From JAAYAN01 sp964437215 (lineage in GTDB: Bacteria; Bacteroidota; Ignavibacteria; Ignavibacteriales; Melioribacteraceae), in the NCBI GenBank assembly GCA_964437215.1, contig CAYTFZ010000128.1, forward strand, positions 1 through 6,395: 6,395 bases of DNA, given 5' to 3'. The notes under the pieces were generated by a model. That model made no database searches. It had not been told where the DNA came from and saw only the letters and a list, made by a program, of their open reading frames with translations. Numbering within the stretch: position 1 is the stretch's first letter; each line of letters opens with the position of its first letter. Positions 1 to 5,855 of the stretch are shown one piece after another. Position numbers and translations under genes: made by a program.

Positions 1-1252
1 CAAAGTTATCGCTTTTTACAACAGAAGGTATAAGGGTTGCATCGTGATGTACGGTGAACATTTTGAATACATAATATGTTGGAGTTAATACTAATTTTTC
101 TTTTTTTGTAAGAATAACTGACTGCAAAACATTTATCATCTGCGCAATATTTGCCATTTTAACACGGGTGCAATTATTGTTAAAAATATCAAGATTTATA
201 GATGCAACAAGCGCATCGCGTAAGGTGTTCTGCTGATATAAAAATCCGGGATTTGTTCCAGGTTCAACTTCAAACCAGTTACCCCATTCATCAATTATAA
301 GTCCTATTTTGTTTTCGGGATCATATTTATCCAAAACATCTGAATGTCCTTTTACAAATTCATCCATCATTTTTGTCTTAAAAAAAGTATTTCCCCATTC
401 TTCTTTTGAAAAATCGGTAGCTGAACCTTTTATATCCCAATTATTACAGATTGTATAATAATGAAGCGAAATACCGCTCATATAGCCCTTCAAATAGCCT
501 TGAGTTTTATTAGCCCATTGATCAACCAAATGTTCTGTCCAAGGGTAATCTTTATCGTTTGAACCGGATGCAATTTTGTATAAAACATTATCGCCGTAAT
601 TTTTTACGAAATTCGAATACTTGCGTAATTCATTTGAATAGAATTCAACTGTCATATTTCCGCCGCAACCCCAGGTTTCGTTGCCAATACCGAAATATTT
701 CACTTTCCATGGTTTTTCGCGTCCGTTTTTCTTACGCAATTCAGTCATTGGGCTTTCGGCATCGGAAGTAAGATATTCAACCCAGTCTGCCATTTCCTGA
801 ACAGTGCCGCTGCCAATGTTTCCGCAGATTACAGGTTCGCATTCGAGCTGTTCGCATAGATCCATAAACTCGTGGGTTCCAAAACTGTTATCTTCGGTAA
901 CACCGCCCCAGTTTGTGTTTACTATTTTTTTGCGCTGGCTTGGATCGCCTACTCCGTCCATCCAATGATATGTATCTGCAAAGCAGCCGCCGGGCCATCT
1001 TACATTAGGGACTTTAATATCGCGGAGAGCTTTAACAACATCGTTCCGGATTCCGCGTGTGTTTGGAATAGGACTATCGGGTCCGACCCAGATACCTTCG
1101 TAAATGCATCTGCCGAGATGTTCGGCAAAATGACCGTAAATGTGCCTGCTGATTTGTTCTTTTGCAGAATCAGGATAAAGAGTAATAATGTTCTGCCCTT
1201 TAACAGGGGTCAAAAAACAAAATAACGCAGCAGCTAATAAAAATTTTTTCAT
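1..1252 (-). CDS. GH51 alpha-L-arabinofuranosidase, secreted (3' end cut by window edge)
   Basis: Exo-acting glycoside hydrolase that releases terminal L-arabinose from arabinan or arabinoxylan side chains. I translated the frame from 1252 to position 2: 417 residues with no stop, so the gene runs off the left edge. Residues 1-19 form a signal peptide (MKK start, hydrophobic LLAAALFCFL core) with no lipobox, so periplasmic or extracellular export is likely. GH51 marks in order: GHFAEHLGRCIYEGIW (40-55), VRWPGG (84-89), FGTHEFM (124-130), GIGNETWG with the predicted acid/base E192, LIIDEWGNWF with the predicted nucleophile E322, then VKMANIAQM and TPTYYVFKMF. The spacing of the two glutamates fits the family. 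Roughly 100 residues of the C-terminal beta-sandwich are probably missing. The ATG at 1252 is chosen because it gives the signal peptide and has GGAG 7 nt upstream. It lies 21 bp after ktrA on the same strand. Family assignment is very secure; the exact substrate is not visible. Confidence 0.95.
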   Translation of the reverse strand, partial: MKKFLLAAALFCFLTPVKGQNIITLYPDSAKEQISRHIYGHFAEHLGRCIYEGIWVGPDSPIPNTRGIRNDVVKALRDIKVPNVRWPGGCFADTYHWMDGVGDPSQRKKIVNTNWGGVTEDNSFGTHEFMDLCEQLECEPVICGNIGSGTVQEMADWVEYLTSDAESPMTELRKKNGREKPWKVKYFGIGNETWGCGGNMTVEFYSNELRKYSNFVKNYGDNVLYKIASGSNDKDYPWTEHLVDQWANKTQGYLKGYMSGISLHYYTICNNWDIKGSATDFSKEEWGNTFFKTKMMDEFVKGHSDVLDKYDPENKIGLIIDEWGNWFEVEPGTNPGFLYQQNTLRDALVASINLDIFNNNCTRVKMANIAQMINVLQSVILTKKEKLVLTPTYYVFKMFTVHHDATLIPSVVKSDNF

Positions 1253-1259
1253 TAAACAT

Positions 1260-1263
1260 CTCC
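1260..1263 (-). promoter_or_regulatory. Ribosome binding site of the GH51 gene
   Basis: GGAG on the minus strand, 7 nt before the ATG at 1252. It sits in the 21 bp between the ktrA stop codon and the arabinofuranosidase start and fixes the start. An ATG overlapping this spacer (GGAGATG) is out of frame. No separate promoter fits in the gap; one could only lie inside the end of ktrA. Confidence 0.65.
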
Positions 1264-1273
1264 TATATTATTT

Positions 1274-1930
1274 TTATCCGATATCGGTATTAAGTTGAAG
1301 TATATTTTTGTTATCTCCAATAATATATAAAATATCACTGTCTTTCAACATATAATCACCATCGGGAATAGTTGTTTTTTCGGTAATAATGTCGCGTACC
1401 ATAACAATTTGTACTTTATATTGCTTCCTGAGATCAAGCTCTTTAAGCTTTTGTCCCTGCCATTCTGTTGCCGGACTTATTTCAATCAATCCGAAACCTT
1501 CGGTAAGCGGAATATATTCCAGAAAATTTGGTGATGCAATTACATTTGCCATCCTTTTAGCAATATCTCTTTCAGGAAATATAATACGGGTTGCCCCGAT
1601 TTTTTCCAGAATTCTTGCATGATCTTCATTAACAGCTTTGGCAATTATTTCTTTTAACCCCAGCTCTTTCATATAAAGAGTAATTAAAATACTTACGTCA
1701 ATTTTACTGCCAACCGATATAACTACAATATCAAAATCAGTTATCCCGAGTTTCAGCAAATATTCTTTATCCTTAGCGTCTCCTATTACTGCTTTGCGTA
1801 CATATGGTTTAACTTGGTTAACCAATTCGGGTTTTGTATCAATTGCCATAAGGTCAAAACCAAGTTCGCTTAAAGATTTGCAAAGAAAAAAACCAAAACT
1901 GCTTAAGCCGATTACAGCTATACTTTTCAT
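1274..1930 (-). CDS. ktrA: KtrA-type potassium uptake regulatory subunit (RCK domain)
   Basis: Cytoplasmic gating subunit of a Ktr K+ uptake system. In the family it forms an octameric ring under a KtrB dimer and binds adenine nucleotides. The 218-residue length fits single-RCK KtrA and is about half of a two-domain TrkA. RCK_N (about 2-125): beta strand IAVIGLSSFG at residues 4-13, acidic D31 after the second strand (MAIDTK), GDA at 50-52, VVISVG at 69-74, then GATRIIFPERDIAKRMA. RCK_C (about 135-215) carries LTEGFGLIEI and ends DSDILYIIGDNKNI. The nucleotide loop reads GLSSFG where GxGxFG is usual, so the second glycine is Ser10. The start is 4 bp after the ktrB stop, with AGGA inside the end of ktrB, so the two are translationally close. 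It could be annotated as TrkA; context and length favour KtrA. High confidence in family, slightly less in symbol. Confidence 0.92.
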   Translation of the reverse strand: MKSIAVIGLSSFGFFLCKSLSELGFDLMAIDTKPELVNQVKPYVRKAVIGDAKDKEYLLKLGITDFDIVVISVGSKIDVSILITLYMKELGLKEIIAKAVNEDHARILEKIGATRIIFPERDIAKRMANVIASPNFLEYIPLTEGFGLIEISPATEWQGQKLKELDLRKQYKVQIVMVRDIITEKTTIPDGDYMLKDSDILYIIGDNKNILQLNTDIG

Positions 1931-1934
1931 TTTA

Positions 1935-3311
1935 TTATCCTACCAATATATTGTCTTCTGAATATTTAACATCAGCTATTTCTTTTGCACCGGCAGCTAA
2001 TACAAGAGTAAGCGGACCTATTCTGCCGATTAACATAAGAAAAGATAGCAAAATTTTACTTATTTCGGAAAGGGAAGAAGTAATTCCGGTTGAAAGTCCT
2101 GTTGTTCCAAAAGCAGAAACAACCTCAAAAAAAATTCTTATAAACTTTGAGCTGTTTAAATAAAACGGAGAACCCGAAAGTTCAATAATTGAAATAAGCA
2201 AAGAAAAAATCAGAACAGTCAATATTCCAAATACTAATACCAATATTGCTCTTGAAATAATGTGAAATGGAATAGTACTGTAAAAGAGATTAACATTTTT
2301 AACATCATTTATTCGTGAACGGATAAAAGCAATTATTACCGCAATTGTAGAAACTTTTATTCCGCCTCCGCAAGAAGCAGGAGACGCACCAATAAACATT
2401 AATGTAATTATAACAAGCAAAGAAATTACGGAAAACGAATTTACATTCAGTGTGCTATAACCGGCTGAACGGCTGGTAACCGATTGAAATAACGATGACA
2501 AAATTCTGGTCTTAAAATCGAACCCCTGCATAGATACATTATATTCTGTAATAAATAACAGAAGAGCTCCCAGTAATATTAATCCCCCGCTGAAAAGTAA
2601 TGCAGTTTTAGTATGCAATGATAATTTAAAGAAAGTAAACTTTTTTTTGTGAAATTTTGAAAGTTCGTACATAACAACAAAACCAATGCCGCCGGCTGCT
2701 ATAAGAATCATTATTGTTATATTTACAACAATATCGGAGCGGAACGGCATCAAACCATCCGGAAAAATGCTAATACCGGCATTGCAAAAAGCGGCTATTG
2801 AATGAAAAACTCCCGACAAAAGCGCTTCCTGAAAGGGCATTTCATTTAGAAAATGAATTGTTAAAATTATTGCCCCTGCTGCTTCGAATGAAAAAGTAAA
2901 AATAAAAACTGATTTGAATAACTTGCTTACATCTGTTGTTTCGAAAAGAGACAAAGATTCAAGCACAATTTCTCTTTCGTTCATTGCAAATTTTCCGCGT
3001 AAAAAAAGCAGAAATAATGTAGAAAAGGACATTATGCCAAGTCCTCCAATCTGAATCAGAGCCATGATAATAATCTGTCCAGTAAAAGTAAAATGTCTGC
3101 TAATATCAACAGTCATAAGCCCATTAATACAGGTAGCTGAAGCTGCAGTAAAAAAAATATCGATAAAACTGACAGCTTCTCCGGTTAAAGAAAAAGGCAT
3201 ACTAAGCAAAATTGTTCCGGTAATTGCCACAGAAATAAATCCTAAAATAAGTATAACTTTAGGATCGAATTTAGAAATAACAAGCTTTTCGGCTACTTTA
3301 AAAATATTCAT
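1935..3311 (-). CDS. ktrB: KtrB-type K+ channel subunit, downstream tandem copy with altered filter
   Basis: Membrane K+-translocating subunit of the SKT (TrkH/KtrB) superfamily, 458 residues, close to the usual KtrB length and with a short N-terminus like KtrB. Four repeated M1-P-M2 units are visible by their pore loops, with filter glycines at G64 (SATCING), G179 (AFCNAG), G284 (SRSAG) and G405 (AFGTTG). The intramembrane gating loop is GASPASCGGG (308-317), and the conserved GRIGPLT (429-435) is in the last unit. By hand alignment about 65% of residues match the upstream ktrB, with one single-residue gap near residue 43. Unlike that copy, pore loop 1 has N63 before the filter glycine where T is usual, and pore loop 3 has SRSAG where PRTAG is usual. 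It is followed after 4 bp by ktrA. No clear Shine-Dalgarno precedes ATG 3311. It appears intact; altered ion preference or a partner role is inference. Confidence 0.93.
   Translation of the reverse strand: MNIFKVAEKLVISKFDPKVILILGFISVAITGTILLSMPFSLTGEAVSFIDIFFTAASATCINGLMTVDISRHFTFTGQIIIMALIQIGGLGIMSFSTLFLLFLRGKFAMNEREIVLESLSLFETTDVSKLFKSVFIFTFSFEAAGAIILTIHFLNEMPFQEALLSGVFHSIAAFCNAGISIFPDGLMPFRSDIVVNITIMILIAAGGIGFVVMYELSKFHKKKFTFFKLSLHTKTALLFSGGLILLGALLLFITEYNVSMQGFDFKTRILSSLFQSVTSRSAGYSTLNVNSFSVISLLVIITLMFIGASPASCGGGIKVSTIAVIIAFIRSRINDVKNVNLFYSTIPFHIISRAILVLVFGILTVLIFSLLISIIELSGSPFYLNSSKFIRIFFEVVSAFGTTGLSTGITSSLSEISKILLSFLMLIGRIGPLTLVLAAGAKEIADVKYSEDNILVG
1938..1941 (-). promoter_or_regulatory. 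Ribosome binding site of ktrA, inside the end of ktrB
   Basis: AGGA on the minus strand, 7 nt before the ATG at 1930. It overlaps the last codons of the downstream ktrB copy, whose TAA is at 1935-1937. Only 4 bp separate stop from start, which suggests coupled translation of the membrane and regulatory subunits. Confidence 0.6.
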
Positions 3312-3360
3312 AAAGCAAACATAACAAACAGGCGGAATAAATGGTAAAAGTATTTTGAAA
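3312..3360 (-). promoter_or_regulatory. Duplicated leader and possible promoter of downstream ktrB
   Basis: This leader aligns with the one before the upstream ktrB. On the minus strand both hold a box reading AAAATACTTTTACC (here within 3343-3360) whose end is exactly 31 nt before the ATG, and both hold TATGTTT near the start codon (here 3317-3323). TACTTTTA loosely resembles the Bacteroidota -7 box TAnnTTTG, but I see no convincing -33 element here. The leader was either copied with the gene or kept by selection. A promoter here would let ktrB-ktrA be expressed apart from the first ktrB. The promoter reading is weak; the similarity is seen directly. Confidence 0.4.
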
Positions 3361-3372
3361 TGCAGCTATCGG

Positions 3373-4752
3373 TTAACCGACCAGAATATTATCTTCGGCA
3401 AAACGAATGTCTGTTTCTTCTTTAGTTCCCGCGGCTAATACAATGGTAAGGGGTCCTATTCTTCCTATAAGCATAAGAAAGGATAATGCAATTTTACTGA
3501 AGTCAGTAAGTGCGGCGGTTATTCCAGTTGATAACCCAACTGTACCGAAAGCAGAAACTACTTCGAAAAAAACGCGGATAAAATCGGAACTGTTATTATA
3601 ATAAGCTGTATTTCCCAATTCGAAGATGGAAATTATAAAAGAAAATAAAACTACGGTTATAATTCCAAAAACTAAAACCATTGTCGCCTTGGAAACTATA
3701 TGCATAGGAAGCGTACTGTAAAAAAGATTCACATTCCGCATTTCTTTTATCCTCGAGCGGATAAAAGCAAACAGAACAGCTATTGTAGAAACTTTCATAC
3801 CTCCACCGCAAGAGGCAGGAGACGCGCCTATAAACATAAGCGAAATTATTATAAATAAAGAAATTATTGAAAACGAGCCGATATCGAGCGTATTGAAACC
3901 TGCCGTCCGGGGAGATATCGATTGAAAAAGGGAAGAAAGTACTCTGCTTTTAAAATCGAATCCCTGCATCGAAACATTATATTCCGAAATGAAAAGAAAT
4001 ACAGCGCCTGCAAGTATTAATACAGCACTGTAAAGCAACGTAACTTTAGTATGAAGCGAAAATCTGTGGAATAAAAACCTTTTTTTATGAATTCCGGCAA
4101 ACTCATACATAACAATAAATCCGATTCCCCCTGTAATAATAAGTATCATAATTACAACATTTACAAAAATATCCGACCGGTAACTCATCAAACTCTCTGG
4201 AAATATACTGAAGCCGGCATTGCAAAAAGCAGAAATGGAATGAAAAATTCCCGCAAACAAAGCTTTTTCGAACGGCATATCGAACATAAAACGTGAGGTA
4301 AGTAAAATTGAGCCTGCTGCTTCAAACGAAAATGTAAATACAAAAACCGACTTTAAAAGTGCGGCAATATCTGTTGTATCGAAAAATGAGAGGGTTTCCT
4401 GAATTATTTCGCGACTGCCCATCCCGAATTTGCCACGTAAATAGAATAAGAAAAGTGTTGAAAAGGACATTACGCCAAGACCGCCTATCTGAATCAGAAA
4501 AAGAATTATAATTTGTCCGTACAGCGAAAAATGTGAGCCTGTATCAACAACCGCAAGTCCGGTTACGCAGGTTGCCGAAGCCGAAGTAAAAAGTGCATCG
4601 ATAAATGTAATCGATTTACCGGTATTTAATGCAAAAGGTGCAGTTAAAAGCAAAGAGCCGGAAAAAATAGTTAACACAAAACCCCAGATGAGTAAAGATT
4701 TTGGTTCGAACCACGATAAAATAAACCGCTCGGTTAATTTAAAAATATTCAT
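3373..4752 (-). CDS. ktrB: KtrB-type K+ channel subunit, upstream tandem copy with canonical filter
   Basis: Membrane K+-translocating subunit of the Ktr system, 459 residues, first gene of the ktrB-ktrB-ktrA cluster. The four pore loops are canonical: SATCVTGLAVVD (G65), AFCNAGFSIFP (G180), SPRTAGFNT (G285) and SAFGTVGLSTG (G406). The gating loop GASPASCGGG lies at 309-318 and GRIGPLT at 430-436. The start is MNIFK and the end DNILVG, both the same as in the second copy, so the duplication covers the whole gene. The 61 bp gap to the next ktrB includes the repeated leader. The TAA stop lies within a perfect 12 bp palindrome, TCGGTTAACCGA (3369-3380). No clear Shine-Dalgarno is seen before ATG 4752. 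In KtrB families transport is often Na+-stimulated, but that cannot be read here. TrkH is the alternative name; the single-RCK partner and short N-terminus favour KtrB. Confidence 0.94.
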   Translation of the reverse strand: MNIFKLTERFILSWFEPKSLLIWGFVLTIFSGSLLLTAPFALNTGKSITFIDALFTSASATCVTGLAVVDTGSHFSLYGQIIILFLIQIGGLGVMSFSTLFLFYLRGKFGMGSREIIQETLSFFDTTDIAALLKSVFVFTFSFEAAGSILLTSRFMFDMPFEKALFAGIFHSISAFCNAGFSIFPESLMSYRSDIFVNVVIMILIITGGIGFIVMYEFAGIHKKRFLFHRFSLHTKVTLLYSAVLILAGAVFLFISEYNVSMQGFDFKSRVLSSLFQSISPRTAGFNTLDIGSFSIISLFIIISLMFIGASPASCGGGMKVSTIAVLFAFIRSRIKEMRNVNLFYSTLPMHIVSKATMVLVFGIITVVLFSFIISIFELGNTAYYNNSSDFIRVFFEVVSAFGTVGLSTGITAALTDFSKIALSFLMLIGRIGPLTIVLAAGTKEETDIRFAEDNILVG

Positions 4753-4800
4753 AAGCTAAACATAATAAACCGCGCTAAAATAAGGTAAAAGTATTTTAAA
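4753..4800 (-). promoter_or_regulatory. Leader and possible promoter of the ktr operon
   Basis: Counterpart of the leader before the downstream ktrB. The box AAAATACTTTTACC on the minus strand (within 4784-4800) ends 31 nt before ATG 4752, the same distance as in the other copy, and TATGTTT recurs at 4758-4764. A TTTG on the minus strand (about 4812-4816) stands 17 nt upstream of TACTTTTA, a bit short for the Bacteroidota -33/-7 spacing. The position between the repeat at 4839-4958 and the first ktrB fits the operon promoter. Promoter assignment is tentative. Confidence 0.4.
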
Positions 4801-4838
4801 TTGTTTTAATCAAAATTGATGAAGTGAATTTTACTTAA

Positions 4839-4958
4839 CGGTTGCTTTACGAAAAGTTGCACTTTCCTGTCCACCGACACGAAAGTTTGAGCGGGCTAAA
4901 ACGTTTGAATAACCTAATCTTGCGGCAATTTTTTATACCGTGTATTTTACGCAGTGTT
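4839..4958 (-). repeat. Intergenic repeat, copy 1, downstream of the CPBP gene
   Basis: This copy begins 18 nt after the CPBP stop codon and is homologous to 5734-5847. In plus-strand order, five short blocks are collinear: CGGTT (4839 / 5734), TTTCCTGTCCACCGACAC against GTTCCTATCTGCCGAAAC (4863 / 5749, 14 of 19 matches when one more base is included), TTGAATAACC against TTGAATTAACCC (4905 / 5792), TTATACCGTGTA against TTATACACGATGTTA (4933 / 5821), and GTGTT (4954 / 5843). The lengths are 120 and 114 bp. On the minus strand its far end reads CCGTTAAGT, which fits the attC R' consensus GTTRRRY. Its near end, GCGTAAA, fits RYYYAAC poorly. It marks the border between the low-GC genes and the ktr operon. 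Confidence 0.7.
4861..4886. other. Hairpin inside repeat copy 1
   Basis: ACTTTC (4861-4866) pairs with GAAAGT (4881-4886) and TGTC (4868-4871) with GACA (4876-4879). One C-C mismatch separates the two stem parts and the loop is CACC. That gives ten pairs in 26 bases. No clean T tract follows on either strand, so it is not a typical terminator; it is more likely part of the folded structure of the repeat. Confidence 0.55.
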
Positions 4959-4976
4959 TTATCATTCCATTTATTA

Positions 4977-5699
4977 TCAAATTAATCCAAAGCAAATAGC
5001 AATAAAACTCGGTCCGTTTAATCCACCATGCATTATCACCCCAACCCACGAGTTTTTTGTTCTTTGAACAATATATGATTGAATAAAAATTAAAGGTATT
5101 AATGTAATTAACAATTGCCAACCAAAAGCAATATGAAATAATCCCCAACCAAATCCGTGAATTAGCCATGTATATTTTCCAAATACTACTTCCTGTCTTG
5201 GCAACAATACACCTCTCCACAAAAATTCTTCTCCAAGAATATTTAAAAGCCAATAAGGAAACCAAACTATAAGCAACCAATATCTTCCATTTGTCAATGG
5301 TTCAAAAGACATAAAAGCAGGTGAATGATCAAATTTACCTATATAAATTTCCAGTCCTTTCATTATCAATCCGCTGAATAATCCTACCAAGATTAATCCA
5401 GTTAAACTCCACAATAAATCCTTTTTCGTAATTTTTCGAAATCGTAAACGCTCAATCAATGTGACTTTTGAGATTGTCAATCCCTCAAATTTTAAAATTT
5501 CTAATCCGGTAATTATCAATGGCAAAAAAATTCCTAATCCTGCAACAATAAACCAAAACAGTATTGTTTCTTGTCCAGTTTTTTCACTTAAATACGGAAT
5601 CAAAAATTTCGTCAGACAATACATTAATATTGAAGCAGGAATGTAAATTGCAAAAGAACCTAAAAATCCAAGTTTTTTAATTTTTATAGTTGTATCCAT
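4977..5699 (-). CDS. CPBP family intramembrane metalloprotease homologue (CAAX protease/Abi type)
   Basis: Polytopic membrane protein of 240 residues with the family's three motifs. Motif 1 is GEEFLWRG (E157, E158, R162, the EExxxR signature). Motif 2 ends in H189 (WGLFH; W185 replaces the usual Phe of FxxxH). Motif 3 is HGGLN (H224, N228, the HxxxN signature). The glutamates and histidines would hold the catalytic metal, so the enzyme looks intact. Hydrophobic segments lie at about 12-33, 46-69, 95-116, 140-155, 178-193, 196-211 and 219-239. Family members cleave CAAX-type or other membrane substrates, mature or degrade peptides such as bacteriocins, or serve in self-immunity; the role here is unknown. 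It is flanked by two copies of the same repeat. GC in sampled stretches is about 30%, below the roughly 40% of the ktr genes, which hints at separate origin. ATG 5699 is preceded only by a weak GAG. Confidence 0.9.
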   Translation of the reverse strand: MDTTIKIKKLGFLGSFAIYIPASILMYCLTKFLIPYLSEKTGQETILFWFIVAGLGIFLPLIITGLEILKFEGLTISKVTLIERLRFRKITKKDLLWSLTGLILVGLFSGLIMKGLEIYIGKFDHSPAFMSFEPLTNGRYWLLIVWFPYWLLNILGEEFLWRGVLLPRQEVVFGKYTWLIHGFGWGLFHIAFGWQLLITLIPLIFIQSYIVQRTKNSWVGVIMHGGLNGPSFIAICFGLI

Positions 5700-5733
5700 A
5701 ATCTCATTATCAATATATCATTTGTCAATGTGG

Positions 5734-5847
5734 CGGTTTTCAGGCCTCGTTCCTATCTGCCGAAACAAACGCCGATGCAGGGGCCGGATGGTTGAATTAA
5801 CCCACGTAAATCCCTATGGCTTATACACGATGTTAGCTGTTCGTGTT
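5734..5847 (-). repeat. Intergenic repeat, copy 2, downstream of the CSHC membrane protein gene
   Basis: Homologous to 4839-4958 in five collinear blocks and in the same orientation, starting 8 nt after the stop codon at 5856. It is clearly richer in GC than the genes on both sides (for example the stretch around 5770-5790). On the minus strand its near end reads CAGCTAACATCG, where AGCTAAC fits the attC R'' consensus RYYYAAC at six of seven positions. Its far end, CACATTGACA, does not give a good GTTRRRY. It fills most of the 156 bp between the two low-GC genes. Confidence 0.7.
5825..5846. other. Hairpin at the gene-proximal end of repeat copy 2
   Basis: ACACGA (5825-5830) pairs perfectly with TCGTGT (5841-5846) around a 10-base loop, TGTTAGCTGT, which holds the GTTAGCT core. 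On the plus strand four T residues follow, but no plus-strand gene ends here. On the minus strand only TATAA follows, so a terminator for the gene at 5856 is not well supported. Confidence 0.45.
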
Positions 5848-5855
5848 TTTATGTC

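Noticed and set aside
872..1225. Plus-strand open frame of 117 codons
   Set aside because: It lies opposite the GH51 coding frame, whose catalytic motifs are clear, and its translation shows no recognisable family.
3369..3380. Perfect 12 bp palindrome TCGGTTAACCGA over the first ktrB stop codon, and CCGATATCGG (1278-1287) near the ktrA stop
   Set aside because: Both are short, have no loop or T tract, and are explained by coding sequence plus chance. They could be operators but nothing else supports this.
3596..3811. Minus-strand open frame of 71 codons
   Set aside because: It is an out-of-frame reading inside the upstream ktrB, which is intact in its own frame.
1274..4752. Trk system (TrkH plus two-domain TrkA)
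   Set aside because: The regulatory subunit has a single RCK module of 218 residues and the membrane subunits have short N-termini, which fits Ktr better.
4861..4886. Intrinsic terminator for the CPBP gene
   Set aside because: The hairpin is good but lies about 90 nt after the stop and is not followed by a T run on the minus strand. Its place inside the repeat explains it better.
4801..4976. tRNA, small RNA gene or CRISPR array in the larger gaps
   Set aside because: I see no cloverleaf, no direct repeats with spacers, and no small-RNA promoter and terminator pair in 4753-4976 or 5700-5855.
4933..5280. Minus-strand open frame of 115 codons overlapping the CPBP gene
   Set aside because: It is an alternative frame of the CPBP coding region that runs on into the repeat. 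The CPBP frame holds all three family motifs, this one none.
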